A program made the translations under genes and the position numbers. Positions 9,294 to 17,464 of a stretch of DNA of 64,000 bases are shown piece after piece (the first letter of the stretch is position 1; each line of letters starts with the position of its first letter). The notes below the pieces were generated by a model. That model searched no databases. It worked only from the letters and a program-made list of their open reading frames with translations, and was not told the origin of the DNA. Location: positions 1 to 64,000 of the forward strand of contig SYJV01000299.1 of NCBI GenBank assembly GCA_005798335.1. Direction: 5' to 3'. Source of the stretch: Planctomycetaceae bacterium (lineage in GTDB: Bacteria; Planctomycetota; Planctomycetia; Pirellulales; Pirellulaceae).

Positions 9294-10661
9294 ATGCCAC
9301 AATCAGAAATCGCAGGAAGACCTCAGTCTGCCACTCAGGTGCGCTGGTTGGTATTTGCCTTGGCGGCGGGTGCTTCGTTCTTGCTGTATTTGCATCGTTA
9401 CAGTTGGAACTTGGTTAGCCCAGAGCTGACGAAGCAATTCTCGTTGAGCCATACACAAGCGGCGATAATATTTTCGTTGTTCTACTATACCTATGCAACG
9501 CTGCAGATTCCCAGCGGTGTAGCCATTGATCGCTTTGGGACCCACCGGTTCTTGGCAGCCATCGCTGCCGCATGGTCATTGGCCTTTGTAGCGATTGCAC
9601 AGTCCACCAGCATCGTTGTCTTGTCGTGCATGCGACTATTGTTCGGAGCGACTCAAGCAGGTTGCTATCCGGCACTGACAAAAATCACCGGTCAGTGGTT
9701 TCCCGATAGCCAAAGGACGTTGATTCAAGGCTGGATCGCCACCACCTTTGGCCGCGCTGGCGGAGCGATGTCGCCAATTATTATGGGGACGTTGTTGATG
9801 GGCCAATGCGGTCTAAGTTGGCAATCGGCTGTCACGGTTCTGGGGATGGCGGGTTTGATCTACAGTGTGTTGTTTTGGTGGTTGTTTCGCAATTCACCGG
9901 CACAACATTCATGGGCGAACGCAGCAGAAGTCGAGCTGATTCGGCAAGGGACCAGTCGCGCAAATTCAATCGCGACAGAAGCCGCTGAAGTGGCTAAGCA
10001 TTTGCCAGCTCGCGCGGCACTTCGCAGTTCAAGCATGCGATTTTTCACAGTTCAGCAGTTTCTAGACGCTGGCTCGGATGTCGCCTTTGTATGGTTAATA
10101 GGTGCCTATTTTCTTGATGTTCATCAGCTCAACATAAAATCGACCGGCTTGCTTACCAGCATGCCGCTTTGGGGTGGCGCGTTAGGAGGCATTGCTGGCG
10201 GTTGGTTAAACGACTGGCTGATACGCAGGACTGGCAATCGTGGGTGGTCGCGCAGCGTTGTCGGTTTTGTCGGCAAGTTAATCGGCTGCATTATGTTGGG
10301 CTTGATCGCCATGCAAAGCTCAGCCGGGGCAGTTGCGGGATTCTTATTCGGAGCGAAATTTTTCAGCGATTGGAGCCAACCGACGACATGGGGAGCATGC
10401 ACCGATTTGGGAGGTCGCTTCACGGCGACGGTTTTTAGCATCATCAATACCGCTGGAACGATCGGCGGAATTGTCATGCCGCTGATTTTCGGCTGGTTGC
10501 TGGATCAATTCACTACCGAGCGGCTGATCGACAGCGAATTAATCAAAACTACTAACTGGAACCCACTGTTCTTGCTGATGGCTGCGATGTACCTTGGATC
10601 GGGAGTCTGCTGGTTGTTGGTAGACTGCACCAAGTCACTCGATGTTTCCACGGATCGGTAA
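9294..10661 (+). CDS. MFS transporter, anion:cation symporter-like
   Basis: This 455-aa transporter has about 12 transmembrane helices. The N-terminus matches hexuronate/phthalate-type carriers (ACS family): LYLHRYSWNLVSPELTKQF, then SLFYYTYATLQIPSGVAIDRFG, which contains the conserved loop 2-3 region. A longer frame opens at 9174, but its extra 40 residues are basic and unrelated. ATG at 9294 is preceded by AGGAAA about 10 bases upstream and gives the usual cytosolic N-terminus. The likely role is uptake of an organic acid or sugar acid; the substrate cannot be read from sequence. It is divergent from the acyltransferase, with DUF1579 57 bases downstream. Confidence 0.9.
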   Translation: MPQSEIAGRPQSATQVRWLVFALAAGASFLLYLHRYSWNLVSPELTKQFSLSHTQAAIIFSLFYYTYATLQIPSGVAIDRFGTHRFLAAIAAAWSLAFVAIAQSTSIVVLSCMRLLFGATQAGCYPALTKITGQWFPDSQRTLIQGWIATTFGRAGGAMSPIIMGTLLMGQCGLSWQSAVTVLGMAGLIYSVLFWWLFRNSPAQHSWANAAEVELIRQGTSRANSIATEAAEVAKHLPARAALRSSSMRFFTVQQFLDAGSDVAFVWLIGAYFLDVHQLNIKSTGLLTSMPLWGGALGGIAGGWLNDWLIRRTGNRGWSRSVVGFVGKLIGCIMLGLIAMQSSAGAVAGFLFGAKFFSDWSQPTTWGACTDLGGRFTATVFSIINTAGTIGGIVMPLIFGWLLDQFTTERLIDSELIKTTNWNPLFLLMAAMYLGSGVCWLLVDCTKSLDVSTDR

Positions 10662-10718
10662 ACGATATTCCGCGACGCTTGGTCAACTTTTTACTCTTTT
10701 TCACAAAGGCAAATTCCC

Positions 10719-11252
10719 ATGATTACTTACGCGAAGCCAATTAATTTCCTGGCGCTAGTTGCGTTATTCGGCTCTGTCACGTTTGCACAGCAGCCTCCAT
10801 CGCCTGGCCCGGAGCATGCAGAACTGAAATTGTTGGAAGGAGACTGGGACTTCGAATTGAAATCTCCCGATGGTACCAGCGCTAAAGGGACCAGCAAATT
10901 CAAGATGGAATGCGGAGGCATGTGGCTTATGAGCGACTTTCGTTGTGATTTTGGGGGTATGCCCTTTCAGGGACGCGGCATGGACGGCTATGACTTGAGC
11001 AAGAAGAAACATGTTTCTGTGTGGGTCGACTCGATGATCTCCGCTCCAATGTTGTTCGAAGGCTCGTACGACGCCAAACGAGAAAAGCTGACCATGTTCG
11101 CCGACGCGCCCGGTCCCGACGGAAATCCAGCCAAATGGCGATCGGTTACCATGATGAAGGACAAGGACCATCAGACATTTGAAATGTACGTCGCTCCCAT
11201 CGGCGGCAAAGAGCAACAGATGATGACGGTCGAATATGTACGCAAGAAGTAA
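10719..11252 (+). CDS. Exported DUF1579 protein
   Basis: This 177-aa protein has an N-terminal signal peptide ending near FAQQPPS and a DUF1579 body: LKLLEGDWDFELKSPDG, then GMWLMSDFRCDF and the closing VEYVRKK. DUF1579 folds as a lipocalin-like beta barrel, but no function is established. AAAGG lies about 10 bases before the ATG. It follows the MFS gene on the same strand and could be co-transcribed. Confidence 0.88.
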   Translation: MITYAKPINFLALVALFGSVTFAQQPPSPGPEHAELKLLEGDWDFELKSPDGTSAKGTSKFKMECGGMWLMSDFRCDFGGMPFQGRGMDGYDLSKKKHVSVWVDSMISAPMLFEGSYDAKREKLTMFADAPGPDGNPAKWRSVTMMKDKDHQTFEMYVAPIGGKEQQMMTVEYVRKK

Positions 11253-11286
11253 ACGCAAGAAGTCCACAAACGAGATGTGAGACTTG

Positions 11287-11348
11287 CAATCTGAAATCTG
11301 CGTTTGAAATCTGAGGTTTGAAATCTGCAATTTGAGATTTGAGATCTG
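11287..11348. repeat. Degenerate 13-14 bp tandem repeat
   Basis: Four and a half imperfect copies of a unit close to GTTTGAAATCTG are joined head to tail (boundaries about 11287, 11301, 11314, 11328, 11342). The repeat lies between the DUF1579 stop and the C45 hydrolase start and encodes nothing. Confidence 0.75.
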
Positions 11349-11398
11349 TCCAGTGAATTCTGAAACGCCTCATTGTCCAAGAAGTCCAAGGTATTCTC

Positions 11399-12658
11399 AT
11401 GTTAGTTTTGGGACGATTGAATTGGATTGTTCACAGATCGGCTATGGCGATTGGCAGTGCGTTTTTTGTTATTCACGCGTTTGTCGTTCCCATGTGTGCG
11501 CAGGACAAGCCGAGCGAAATTCGTGCTGGGATTGGGAATGATGCCCATGTCCGATACGCGGTTCCAGGAGTAGGCGGCAGCGGTCATCGCACGTCCGTCG
11601 CGAATGGCGAGATTCAATATCCAGTCGTTGTAGTTCGGGGCACGCCCTATGAAATGGGCAGGCATCTTGGCCGATTGATCCGGGCGGAAATGCAGCAGTT
11701 CGTACCGCGCGCGGTGGCAGGCATCGCCAAAGAACTCGGCGTGGATATCGATGTGTTGCAGGACGTTTGGGCGCGTACTTCCGCCTATGCGGACGATCGA
11801 TTGGAGCAAGAGCTAATCGGCTTGGCGGACGGATCGGGCGTTTCGTTGTCCACTTTGCAAGCGATGCACGCGGTACCGCTGTTGATGCCCTATTCGTGCA
11901 GCAGCATTGCCGCGTGGGGAGCAGCGACGGAGGATGGTCACTTGTATCAAACGCGCAATCTGGACTGGAGCCTCGAAGTCGGCGCGCATGAGTTTCCAGT
12001 GATTGTCGTGTACATGCCCAACGATGGTATTCCGCACGTCGTACCGACATTTGCTGGGATGGTTGGCGCTCACACGGGCATGAACATGCGAGGGATTGTG
12101 CTGGCCGAAATGGGAGACGCGTCGGCCAAGGAAGCGCCCTACCAAGTCCACGCGCCTCATTTCACGGCCTATTTTCGCACTCTGCTTTACGACGGCGAAT
12201 CGCTATCGCAAGTGCTGAACATTTTCAAAGCGCAACCTGCGACGAAGCGATACCATTTCGTGTTTGGCGATGGCCAGAATGAAAAACGCGCGGTCAAGGT
12301 GCGAGCGCACTCGCCTGAACCAGCCGAGCGATGGCTGTCGATCTGGAAGGACAACGATCCGACCGACGAGTTCGCGCCGAACGTCCTGAATTGCGTGGTC
12401 TACAACGACGAAGGACGCGGTGCTTTTCCGAGGTTGCAAAAATCACACGGAAAACTGTCGGGTGAGAAACTAGTAGAGTTGGCCAACCAGATTCCCATCA
12501 AAGGCGGCAACGTCGAAAACGTAGTCTACGATGCGACCGGATTGCGGATGTGGGTTTCGTACGCCAAGGGAGAAAAGGAAGCGTTTCAAAGGCCCTATGC
12601 GTACCTCGATCTACGGAAACTCGACTCCGACGGCGATGGCAGAGCTGATCTAAAGTAG
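11399..12658 (+). CDS. C45 family Ntn-hydrolase (acyl-CoA:6-APA acyltransferase-like), exported
   Basis: This 419-aa protein has a hydrophobic leader ending near MCAQD. The body matches the peptidase C45/acyltransferase family: VRGTPYEMGRHLGRLIRAEM near residue 80, the candidate autocatalytic nucleophile Cys167 in PYSCSSIAAWG, then YQTRNLDW, typical of the family's substrate pocket. Members deacylate or hydrolyse amides after self-cleavage before the Cys; in related bacterial proteins the pro-segment is removed. AAGG lies 8 bases upstream of the ATG. The C-terminus ends DSDGDGRADLK, a short Ca-loop-like stretch. It is convergent with the rhomboid gene, with a palindromic element between them. 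Confidence 0.87.
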   Translation: MLVLGRLNWIVHRSAMAIGSAFFVIHAFVVPMCAQDKPSEIRAGIGNDAHVRYAVPGVGGSGHRTSVANGEIQYPVVVVRGTPYEMGRHLGRLIRAEMQQFVPRAVAGIAKELGVDIDVLQDVWARTSAYADDRLEQELIGLADGSGVSLSTLQAMHAVPLLMPYSCSSIAAWGAATEDGHLYQTRNLDWSLEVGAHEFPVIVVYMPNDGIPHVVPTFAGMVGAHTGMNMRGIVLAEMGDASAKEAPYQVHAPHFTAYFRTLLYDGESLSQVLNIFKAQPATKRYHFVFGDGQNEKRAVKVRAHSPEPAERWLSIWKDNDPTDEFAPNVLNCVVYNDEGRGAFPRLQKSHGKLSGEKLVELANQIPIKGGNVENVVYDATGLRMWVSYAKGEKEAFQRPYAYLDLRKLDSDGDGRADLK

Positions 12659-12677
12659 AGAGTGATAATTGCTTGCC

Positions 12678-12820
12678 GAGTTTAGGCACAATACCGTTCA
12701 ACAAACGTGGGATAAGCTTCCAGCTTGTCAATATCTTGTGCAAGCAGTGGCGAAACTCCGCTACAGGTTGACACGCTGGAAGCTTATCCCACGTTCGTTG
12801 AACGGTATTGAGTTTAGGCA
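12678..12820. repeat. MITE-like palindromic element with flanking direct repeats
   Basis: The 36-bp arms at 12689-12724 and 12775-12810 are inverted copies with one mismatch, separated by 50 bases. The 11-base sequence GAGTTTAGGCA occurs directly on both sides (12678-12688 and 12810-12820; the right copy shares its first G with the arm), as a target-site duplication would. There is no ORF inside. The element sits between two convergent genes, so the long RNA hairpin may end transcription from both sides. A related half-copy lies at 62498-62525. Confidence 0.85.
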
Positions 12821-12838
12821 AGCGATTGTGTGCGATCA

Positions 12839-14155
12839 CTACTCCACTTCCAGCACCCCATCCTGAATTTGCTTCTTGGCGAAGGCTGCTAATTTCTGAA
12901 TTTCAGCTTTTTCACTGTCCGACAGAAATGCGGCGTTCAGTCCACGCATGTAGCGAATGGCGTGGCGCGGTCTTTGCTGTTGCAGCCAGGTTTTGATCAG
13001 CTTGGATTGCAACAGGAATCGATGTTTCTCGAACATACCGACGTGGAGTTCTATCAATGGAATTGCTTTGGTCATATCGCCAGCCTTGACGTAGTGTTGC
13101 ATGACCGCGGCAAGTTGAGGCTGGCTCCAGCGCGCATCTGGGTTGCTTTCGCAAATCTTGTTTTGCAGAGCTACCGCCAAATCAAACTGACCTTGTCCAA
13201 TGGCTTGATCGACTTGTCGATTCAGCAGTGATAATGTTTGTGCTGGGTCCTGGGCTGGTGCGGCGATAGTGGTGGTTTGGTTTGTCTGCTTGGCCGCTCG
13301 CTGGCGGCGGGCCTGCTTGCCGACCTGCGAACGCTTCCCTTCGCGGCCGGTCAAATGGGAAATTATGTCGTAGCCTTCGCAATCGACGTATCCGCGCGTG
13401 AGCATAATCAATCCAACTGGCGCACCAACCAAGAACCCAATCAAGTGCAGCGCTTCGCTACTCATATCTGCGCCTCCCAGGAAAAAGAAAGCAACGTTCA
13501 TCGCGACGTAAAAGAACCCAAACATCAAGATCGGCAGTTCAAAGGTAATCGCGCGAAACCCAAAAAACAGCAGCACTTCAAAGTTGTTCAGCGGCGCGAA
13601 AATTACGACCAATGCCATCATGGAAAAGATTGCTCCAGACGCCCCAAGTGCCGCACCGTGCGAAAACCACATCAGAGTCTGCACAAGAAACGCCTGGACG
13701 ACGCCTGTCGCCAAATAGACCAAAGTGAATACTAACCAACCCAACTTGCCCTCAAGCAACAGACCGAACGCCCACAGAAATACCATGTTGCCGATCAAGT
13801 GCCCGAACCCTTGGTGCATGAACATCGATGTGCACCACTGCCACGGCAGATAGCCTTGGCCATACTGCAACATTAAGCGATCCGCTGTAGAGAAATTGAA
13901 AACGGGTTTATACTCTTCCAGCAATTCATCTGGGCTTTCCCCTGCCTCGATCAGCTCGTTCGCTTTGGACTCCATTTCTTCCATGGAGTAGGAGCGGCCA
14001 GTTCGGTCAACAAAATGACTGATCTCGCTCCCATCAACTTCGTTCTCGTTAGGTAAACAGAAGCTGAAAAAGAAAATGACGTTCACCACAATTAGCGTGA
14101 CGGTTGCGATCGGGTAGTGATATATCGGCGCGTCGGTGGAATATGGAATCAACAT
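12839..14155 (-). CDS. Rhomboid family intramembrane serine protease with C-terminal helical extension
   Basis: This 438-aa protein has a six-helix rhomboid core: WCTSMFMHQGFGHLIGNMVFLW (helix 2 His/Asn), the nucleophile in GASGAIF near residue 174, and the catalytic His in LHLIGFLVG near 238. Between helix 1 and the core is a 60-residue charged insertion. After about residue 300, a soluble region with alternating helices resembles TPR-like hairpins (QAIGQGQFDLAVALQNKI, AGDMTKAIPLIELH). The protease cuts membrane proteins within the bilayer; the extension may recruit substrates (inference). It is transcribed toward the palindromic element. Confidence 0.92.
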   Translation of the reverse strand: MLIPYSTDAPIYHYPIATVTLIVVNVIFFFSFCLPNENEVDGSEISHFVDRTGRSYSMEEMESKANELIEAGESPDELLEEYKPVFNFSTADRLMLQYGQGYLPWQWCTSMFMHQGFGHLIGNMVFLWAFGLLLEGKLGWLVFTLVYLATGVVQAFLVQTLMWFSHGAALGASGAIFSMMALVVIFAPLNNFEVLLFFGFRAITFELPILMFGFFYVAMNVAFFFLGGADMSSEALHLIGFLVGAPVGLIMLTRGYVDCEGYDIISHLTGREGKRSQVGKQARRQRAAKQTNQTTTIAAPAQDPAQTLSLLNRQVDQAIGQGQFDLAVALQNKICESNPDARWSQPQLAAVMQHYVKAGDMTKAIPLIELHVGMFEKHRFLLQSKLIKTWLQQQRPRHAIRYMRGLNAAFLSDSEKAEIQKLAAFAKKQIQDGVLEVE

Positions 14156-14374
14156 AAAAAGAATGTCCGATCATTCGTTTCGCGGCACAGAGCGGTTCCA
14201 TCACGAAACCTCTGAAATCATGCTGCGTCTTGCAGATTACGATGAATTTAGGTATCGTAGATCTAGATTGTAACCTCACAGCCTTCCGAATGCTCTGCGC
14301 TGCTGGCTGTATCCATCCTTCCACAGTACGCCGAACCCAATCGGCGGCTCACTTCCTTTGACGGAGAATTCTCT

Positions 14375-15481
14375 ATGGTTTCTCGTTGTTGCACTAGATT
14401 TAGTCGCGTTCCACTGGGATTCACTTTAGTCGAATTATTGGTCGTCATCGCCATCATCGGCGTGTTGGTTGGCCTGCTGCTGCCGGCGGTTCAATCGGCA
14501 CGCGAGGCAGCGCGTCGGATGCAATGCAGTAACAATCTCAAGCAGGTTGGTTTGGCGCTGCATAATTATCACGATACTCACAAGAAGTTCCCGTACCTGC
14601 GAGGCGGTCGCAACAATCCCTCCAATCGTTGCGGCGATTACCATGGATTGGTAACCATGTTGCCTTTCTTCGAGCAAGGTCCGCGCGCGAATATGGAAAG
14701 TGGCGCTGCGGCGATTGACCCATTCAACAACGCGGCTCAAGTTTGGATGGGCGCGATCTCGACTCTTATTTGTCCCTCTGCCTCGCCGACGACCAATGCG
14801 CGATATACGACTCAACCGGTTCGTTCCTACCATTTTTCGATGGGTACGACGATCATCAACAACTACGCAGGCGTGACTAATGGGCTATTCAGCTATTCGG
14901 CTCCCGGCGCGTTACCAGCCAATGGGTGTATTGGACCGGGAACTCATAAGAGCTTTGCTGACATGACCGATGGCGCCAGCAATACAGTGGCCGTTGGCGA
15001 AAAAGGACATGGTGATGGCGGCGATCCCAATGCAACCAACGCAGCCACCAGTCCGCGGACCGTGATTGGGTTGGCGGTTTATCCTTACAATACGACGACT
15101 TTGAACAACACTCCGACTATTTGTTTGGCGACCGCTCGCGGCAAGAAATACATCTCAGGTACCATTTCCGGACGTTTTCCGGCTGACGAATTATGGGCGT
15201 TTGGTCATCCTCATTGGGCTGGATTCAACACAATTCTGCCTCCTAATAGTCCGTCGTGCTATGATTTGAACAACGTCAACCCCAGTAACGCATCTGGGTT
15301 ATTTTCGCTCAGCAGCTTACACACCGGTGGTGTTAACGTTTGCATGGCTGATGGCAGCGTTCATTTTATTAGCGAGACGATCGACTGCGGCAATTATGGC
15401 GTGGCTCCAAATCGTAACTACGGAGTCTGGGGTGCGCTTGGCACGGTGTCGGGTGGTGAAGTCGCCAATTGGCAACAATAG
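14375..15481 (+). CDS. DUF1559 protein with prepilin-type N-terminus
   Basis: This 368-aa protein has a type IV prepilin-like leader: the cleavage/methylation site is Gly15-Phe16 in [16 protein letters not shown], followed by the hydrophobic helix and [11 protein letters not shown], standard for planctomycete DUF1559 (SBP_bac_10-like). The C-terminal motif [17 protein letters not shown] (H-x9-DG) is intact. GGAG lies about 12 bases before the ATG. Role: exported pseudopilin-like surface protein, function unproven. A small lipoprotein gene follows on the same strand, a pairing often seen in this phylum. Confidence 0.93.
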   Translation: MVSRCCTRFSRVPLGFTLVELLVVIAIIGVLVGLLLPAVQSAREAARRMQCSNNLKQVGLALHNYHDTHKKFPYLRGGRNNPSNRCGDYHGLVTMLPFFEQGPRANMESGAAAIDPFNNAAQVWMGAISTLICPSASPTTNARYTTQPVRSYHFSMGTTIINNYAGVTNGLFSYSAPGALPANGCIGPGTHKSFADMTDGASNTVAVGEKGHGDGGDPNATNAATSPRTVIGLAVYPYNTTTLNNTPTICLATARGKKYISGTISGRFPADELWAFGHPHWAGFNTILPPNSPSCYDLNNVNPSNASGLFSLSSLHTGGVNVCMADGSVHFISETIDCGNYGVAPNRNYGVWGALGTVSGGEVANWQQ

Positions 15482-15573
15482 GCTGTTGATCTTAAGCGTG
15501 TTGGGGGCAGCGGCATTGGCCGCTGCTTGCACAGTTCATATTTTTCGAACGTTTGTCAAGTGAGGAGTCCGCG

Positions 15574-16065
15574 ATGCGCCGCTGGTTCTGTTTTTACGCG
15601 AGCGTTCAGGTACTTTGTCTGGCCGGGATGTTGCTGTCGGCTGGATGTTCAGGTGGCGGACTTACCGGTCTCTATCCGGTGCGAGGAACTGTGACGCTGA
15701 ATGGAAAACCGCTCGAGGGTGCCACGATTACTTTTGTGGGCAAGGGTGACTTGCGACCTGCCACGGCGATATCGGGTTCCGACGGCAAATACGAACTGTT
15801 CACTTTGGATTCACCTGGAGCGCAACCGGGCAGCTATTCCGTGGTCGTGCAGAAGATGGAAGCACCCGCAGAAGCGAGCACGGCAGACGCTGGCTTCGAT
15901 GCCCAGGGACGCGATTTGAGCATGGTTCAAGCCGCCGCGAATGTTGGCAAGGGTGCAGGCAAGAGCAAGGATTTGGTACCTCCAAAATATCTGAATCCAG
16001 AAACTACTCCGCTGAATTTCGAAGTGAAGAATTCATCGAATACGATAGAACTGAAGTTGGAATGA
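15574..16065 (+). CDS. Lipoprotein with carboxypeptidase-regulatory-like (transthyretin-like) fold
   Basis: This 163-aa protein has a lipobox LLSAGC near residue 25. The beta-sandwich pattern VRGTVTLNGKPLEGATITFVG, then SGSDGKYELFTLDSPGAQPGSY, is that of carboxypeptidase-D regulatory-like domains used as small extracellular binding modules. The start was set at ATG 15574, where GAGGAG lies 7 bases upstream; a TTG-started longer frame has no such support. It is probably anchored on the periplasmic side of a membrane and co-transcribed with the DUF1559 gene, 92 bases upstream. Confidence 0.85.
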   Translation: MRRWFCFYASVQVLCLAGMLLSAGCSGGGLTGLYPVRGTVTLNGKPLEGATITFVGKGDLRPATAISGSDGKYELFTLDSPGAQPGSYSVVVQKMEAPAEASTADAGFDAQGRDLSMVQAAANVGKGAGKSKDLVPPKYLNPETTPLNFEVKNSSNTIELKLE

Positions 16066-16090
16066 GTACGCGCTATTTTGCTCTCAACGC

Positions 16091-17134
16091 ATGAGCGCGC
16101 ACTCGGTTGAGCTGAGTTTACTACAAGCTTGGCCTGTCGAAAGGTGGCGGGGGCGCAGAGTTTTAGTTGCCGTCAGTGGCGGTCCCGACAGCGTCGCGGC
16201 TTTATGGGCGATTCTACGTACTGCGCCAAATCCTGATCTGATCTGCGTGGCGCATTTCAATCATCGCTGGCGCGGGCAGGCAAGTGATGACGATGCGCAG
16301 TTTGTTCGCGAACTGTGCCAGCGAACCTCCGTCAACCTAGTTGATAAAGCCGCCGAGCAAACGGATGTAGTGACCAAAAGCGAGGAGGCGGCTCGACTTT
16401 GTCGGTATCAATTCTTGATCGATGCCGCCTATCAAACCGGTTCTCAATTCGTGGTAACAGGTCATACTGCTGACGACCGAATCGAAACGGCATTGCATAA
16501 TTTGTTACGAGGCTCGGGATTGGCGGGAATTGCCGGACCTCGCGCAATGCGATTGCTGAGTGAAGGTATCATGCTGGTCCGTCCGCTGCTGAGCGTCTTT
16601 CGTTGTCAGGTCCTGGATTACCTTTCCGCGCTCGATCAGGGCTATCGACTTGACGCGACCAATTGGGACGATCGCTTCTCGCGGAATTTTATCCGCACTA
16701 AATTGCTTCCATTAGCGCGACAGCATTATGTAAATGGGGTCGATCGCCAAATACTATCGCTTGCCGAAATTGCTCGTGAGTCGATTGATGCCTTAAGCGT
16801 CATCGCCGCGCGTTGGTTGGACCAGCAACCAATATCAAGCCCCGCGCTCGACGAGATCGTGCGACGATTTGAACTAGAGAATCCTTGGTATGTTATGCAC
16901 AGCAGCTTAGTCGCAATGCCTGCGCCGGTAATCCGAGAAGCTCTCAAGCAAGTTTGGCAAGTCCGGGGCTGGCCTATGAAATCCATGAATCGCAAACATT
17001 GGCTGAGTGTCTACTCGGTGCTTGTGGCCAGTGACAGCGTGCAGTGTCCCCAACAACGACTGACATTGCCAGGCAACTTGCATGTCATGGTTTGTGGTCA
17101 GTTGCGAGTGATCGGCCGACGGCGAAAATGCTAG
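16091..17134 (+). CDS. tilS: tRNA(Ile)-lysidine synthase
   Basis: This 347-aa N-type ATP pyrophosphatase carries the PP-loop SGGPDS near residue 30 and the TilS motifs HFNHRWRGQASDDD, TGHTADDRIET (with ALHNLLRGSGLAG) and NFIRTKLLPLA. It converts cytidine 34 of the CAU-anticodon tRNA to lysidine. The canonical C-terminal domains (TilS, TilS_C; total about 430 aa in E. coli) are shortened here, as in many bacteria. The start lies 25 bases after the lipoprotein stop. The assignment is firm from the motif order; no second copy is seen. Confidence 0.93.
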   Translation: MSAHSVELSLLQAWPVERWRGRRVLVAVSGGPDSVAALWAILRTAPNPDLICVAHFNHRWRGQASDDDAQFVRELCQRTSVNLVDKAAEQTDVVTKSEEAARLCRYQFLIDAAYQTGSQFVVTGHTADDRIETALHNLLRGSGLAGIAGPRAMRLLSEGIMLVRPLLSVFRCQVLDYLSALDQGYRLDATNWDDRFSRNFIRTKLLPLARQHYVNGVDRQILSLAEIARESIDALSVIAARWLDQQPISSPALDEIVRRFELENPWYVMHSSLVAMPAPVIREALKQVWQVRGWPMKSMNRKHWLSVYSVLVASDSVQCPQQRLTLPGNLHVMVCGQLRVIGRRRKC

Positions 17135-17464
17135 CCCAGCCAGTTGCGAGTCGAAAGTCTGTAGAATTTGTTAAGCAGGTTGTGTTTGCGGCTTGCGCAA
17201 GCCTTGATGGATTTTTGGCGGATGATTTGAGTATCGGTTGTGAATGTCTGTTTTGCGAAATAAGCTTGCCAGAGTTGAATTGCAGCGATTGCTAGCCTAT
17301 TGAGTTGCCGATTCGAAATATGGATTTGAGCGCACGGAAAGCGCTTAGCTTTGATTCCAATGCCAAGACAACGGGACTTGTCCCGCAACTGTACTTGTCG
17401 AATCTTCTCGGCGCAAGTTAAGTGCCGCAGTCAAGGAACGACGAAAACTGCAAGGAGTTTAGCA
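17135..17464 (+). promoter_or_regulatory. Long structured 5' leader of the BBP7 gene; cobalamin-riboswitch-like core
   Basis: No gene is supported in these 330 bases. A hairpin AGCGC/GCGCT lies at 17329-17345. At 17375-17393 the sequence GACTTGTCCCGCAACTGTA matches the most conserved strand of cobalamin riboswitches apart from one extra T, and a weak B12-box-like AGTCAAGGAACG is at 17429-17440. Against this, the GGGAC...GTCCC part forms its own palindrome and the full P3-P6 fold was not found by eye. AAGGAG at 17451-17456 is the ribosome site that selects GTG 17465. Confidence 0.35.

Noticed and set aside
17351-17464. Upstream ATG of the BBP7 frame
   Set aside because: It would translate the structured leader and put 38 Arg/Cys-rich residues before a good signal peptide; GTG 17465 has a strong ribosome site.
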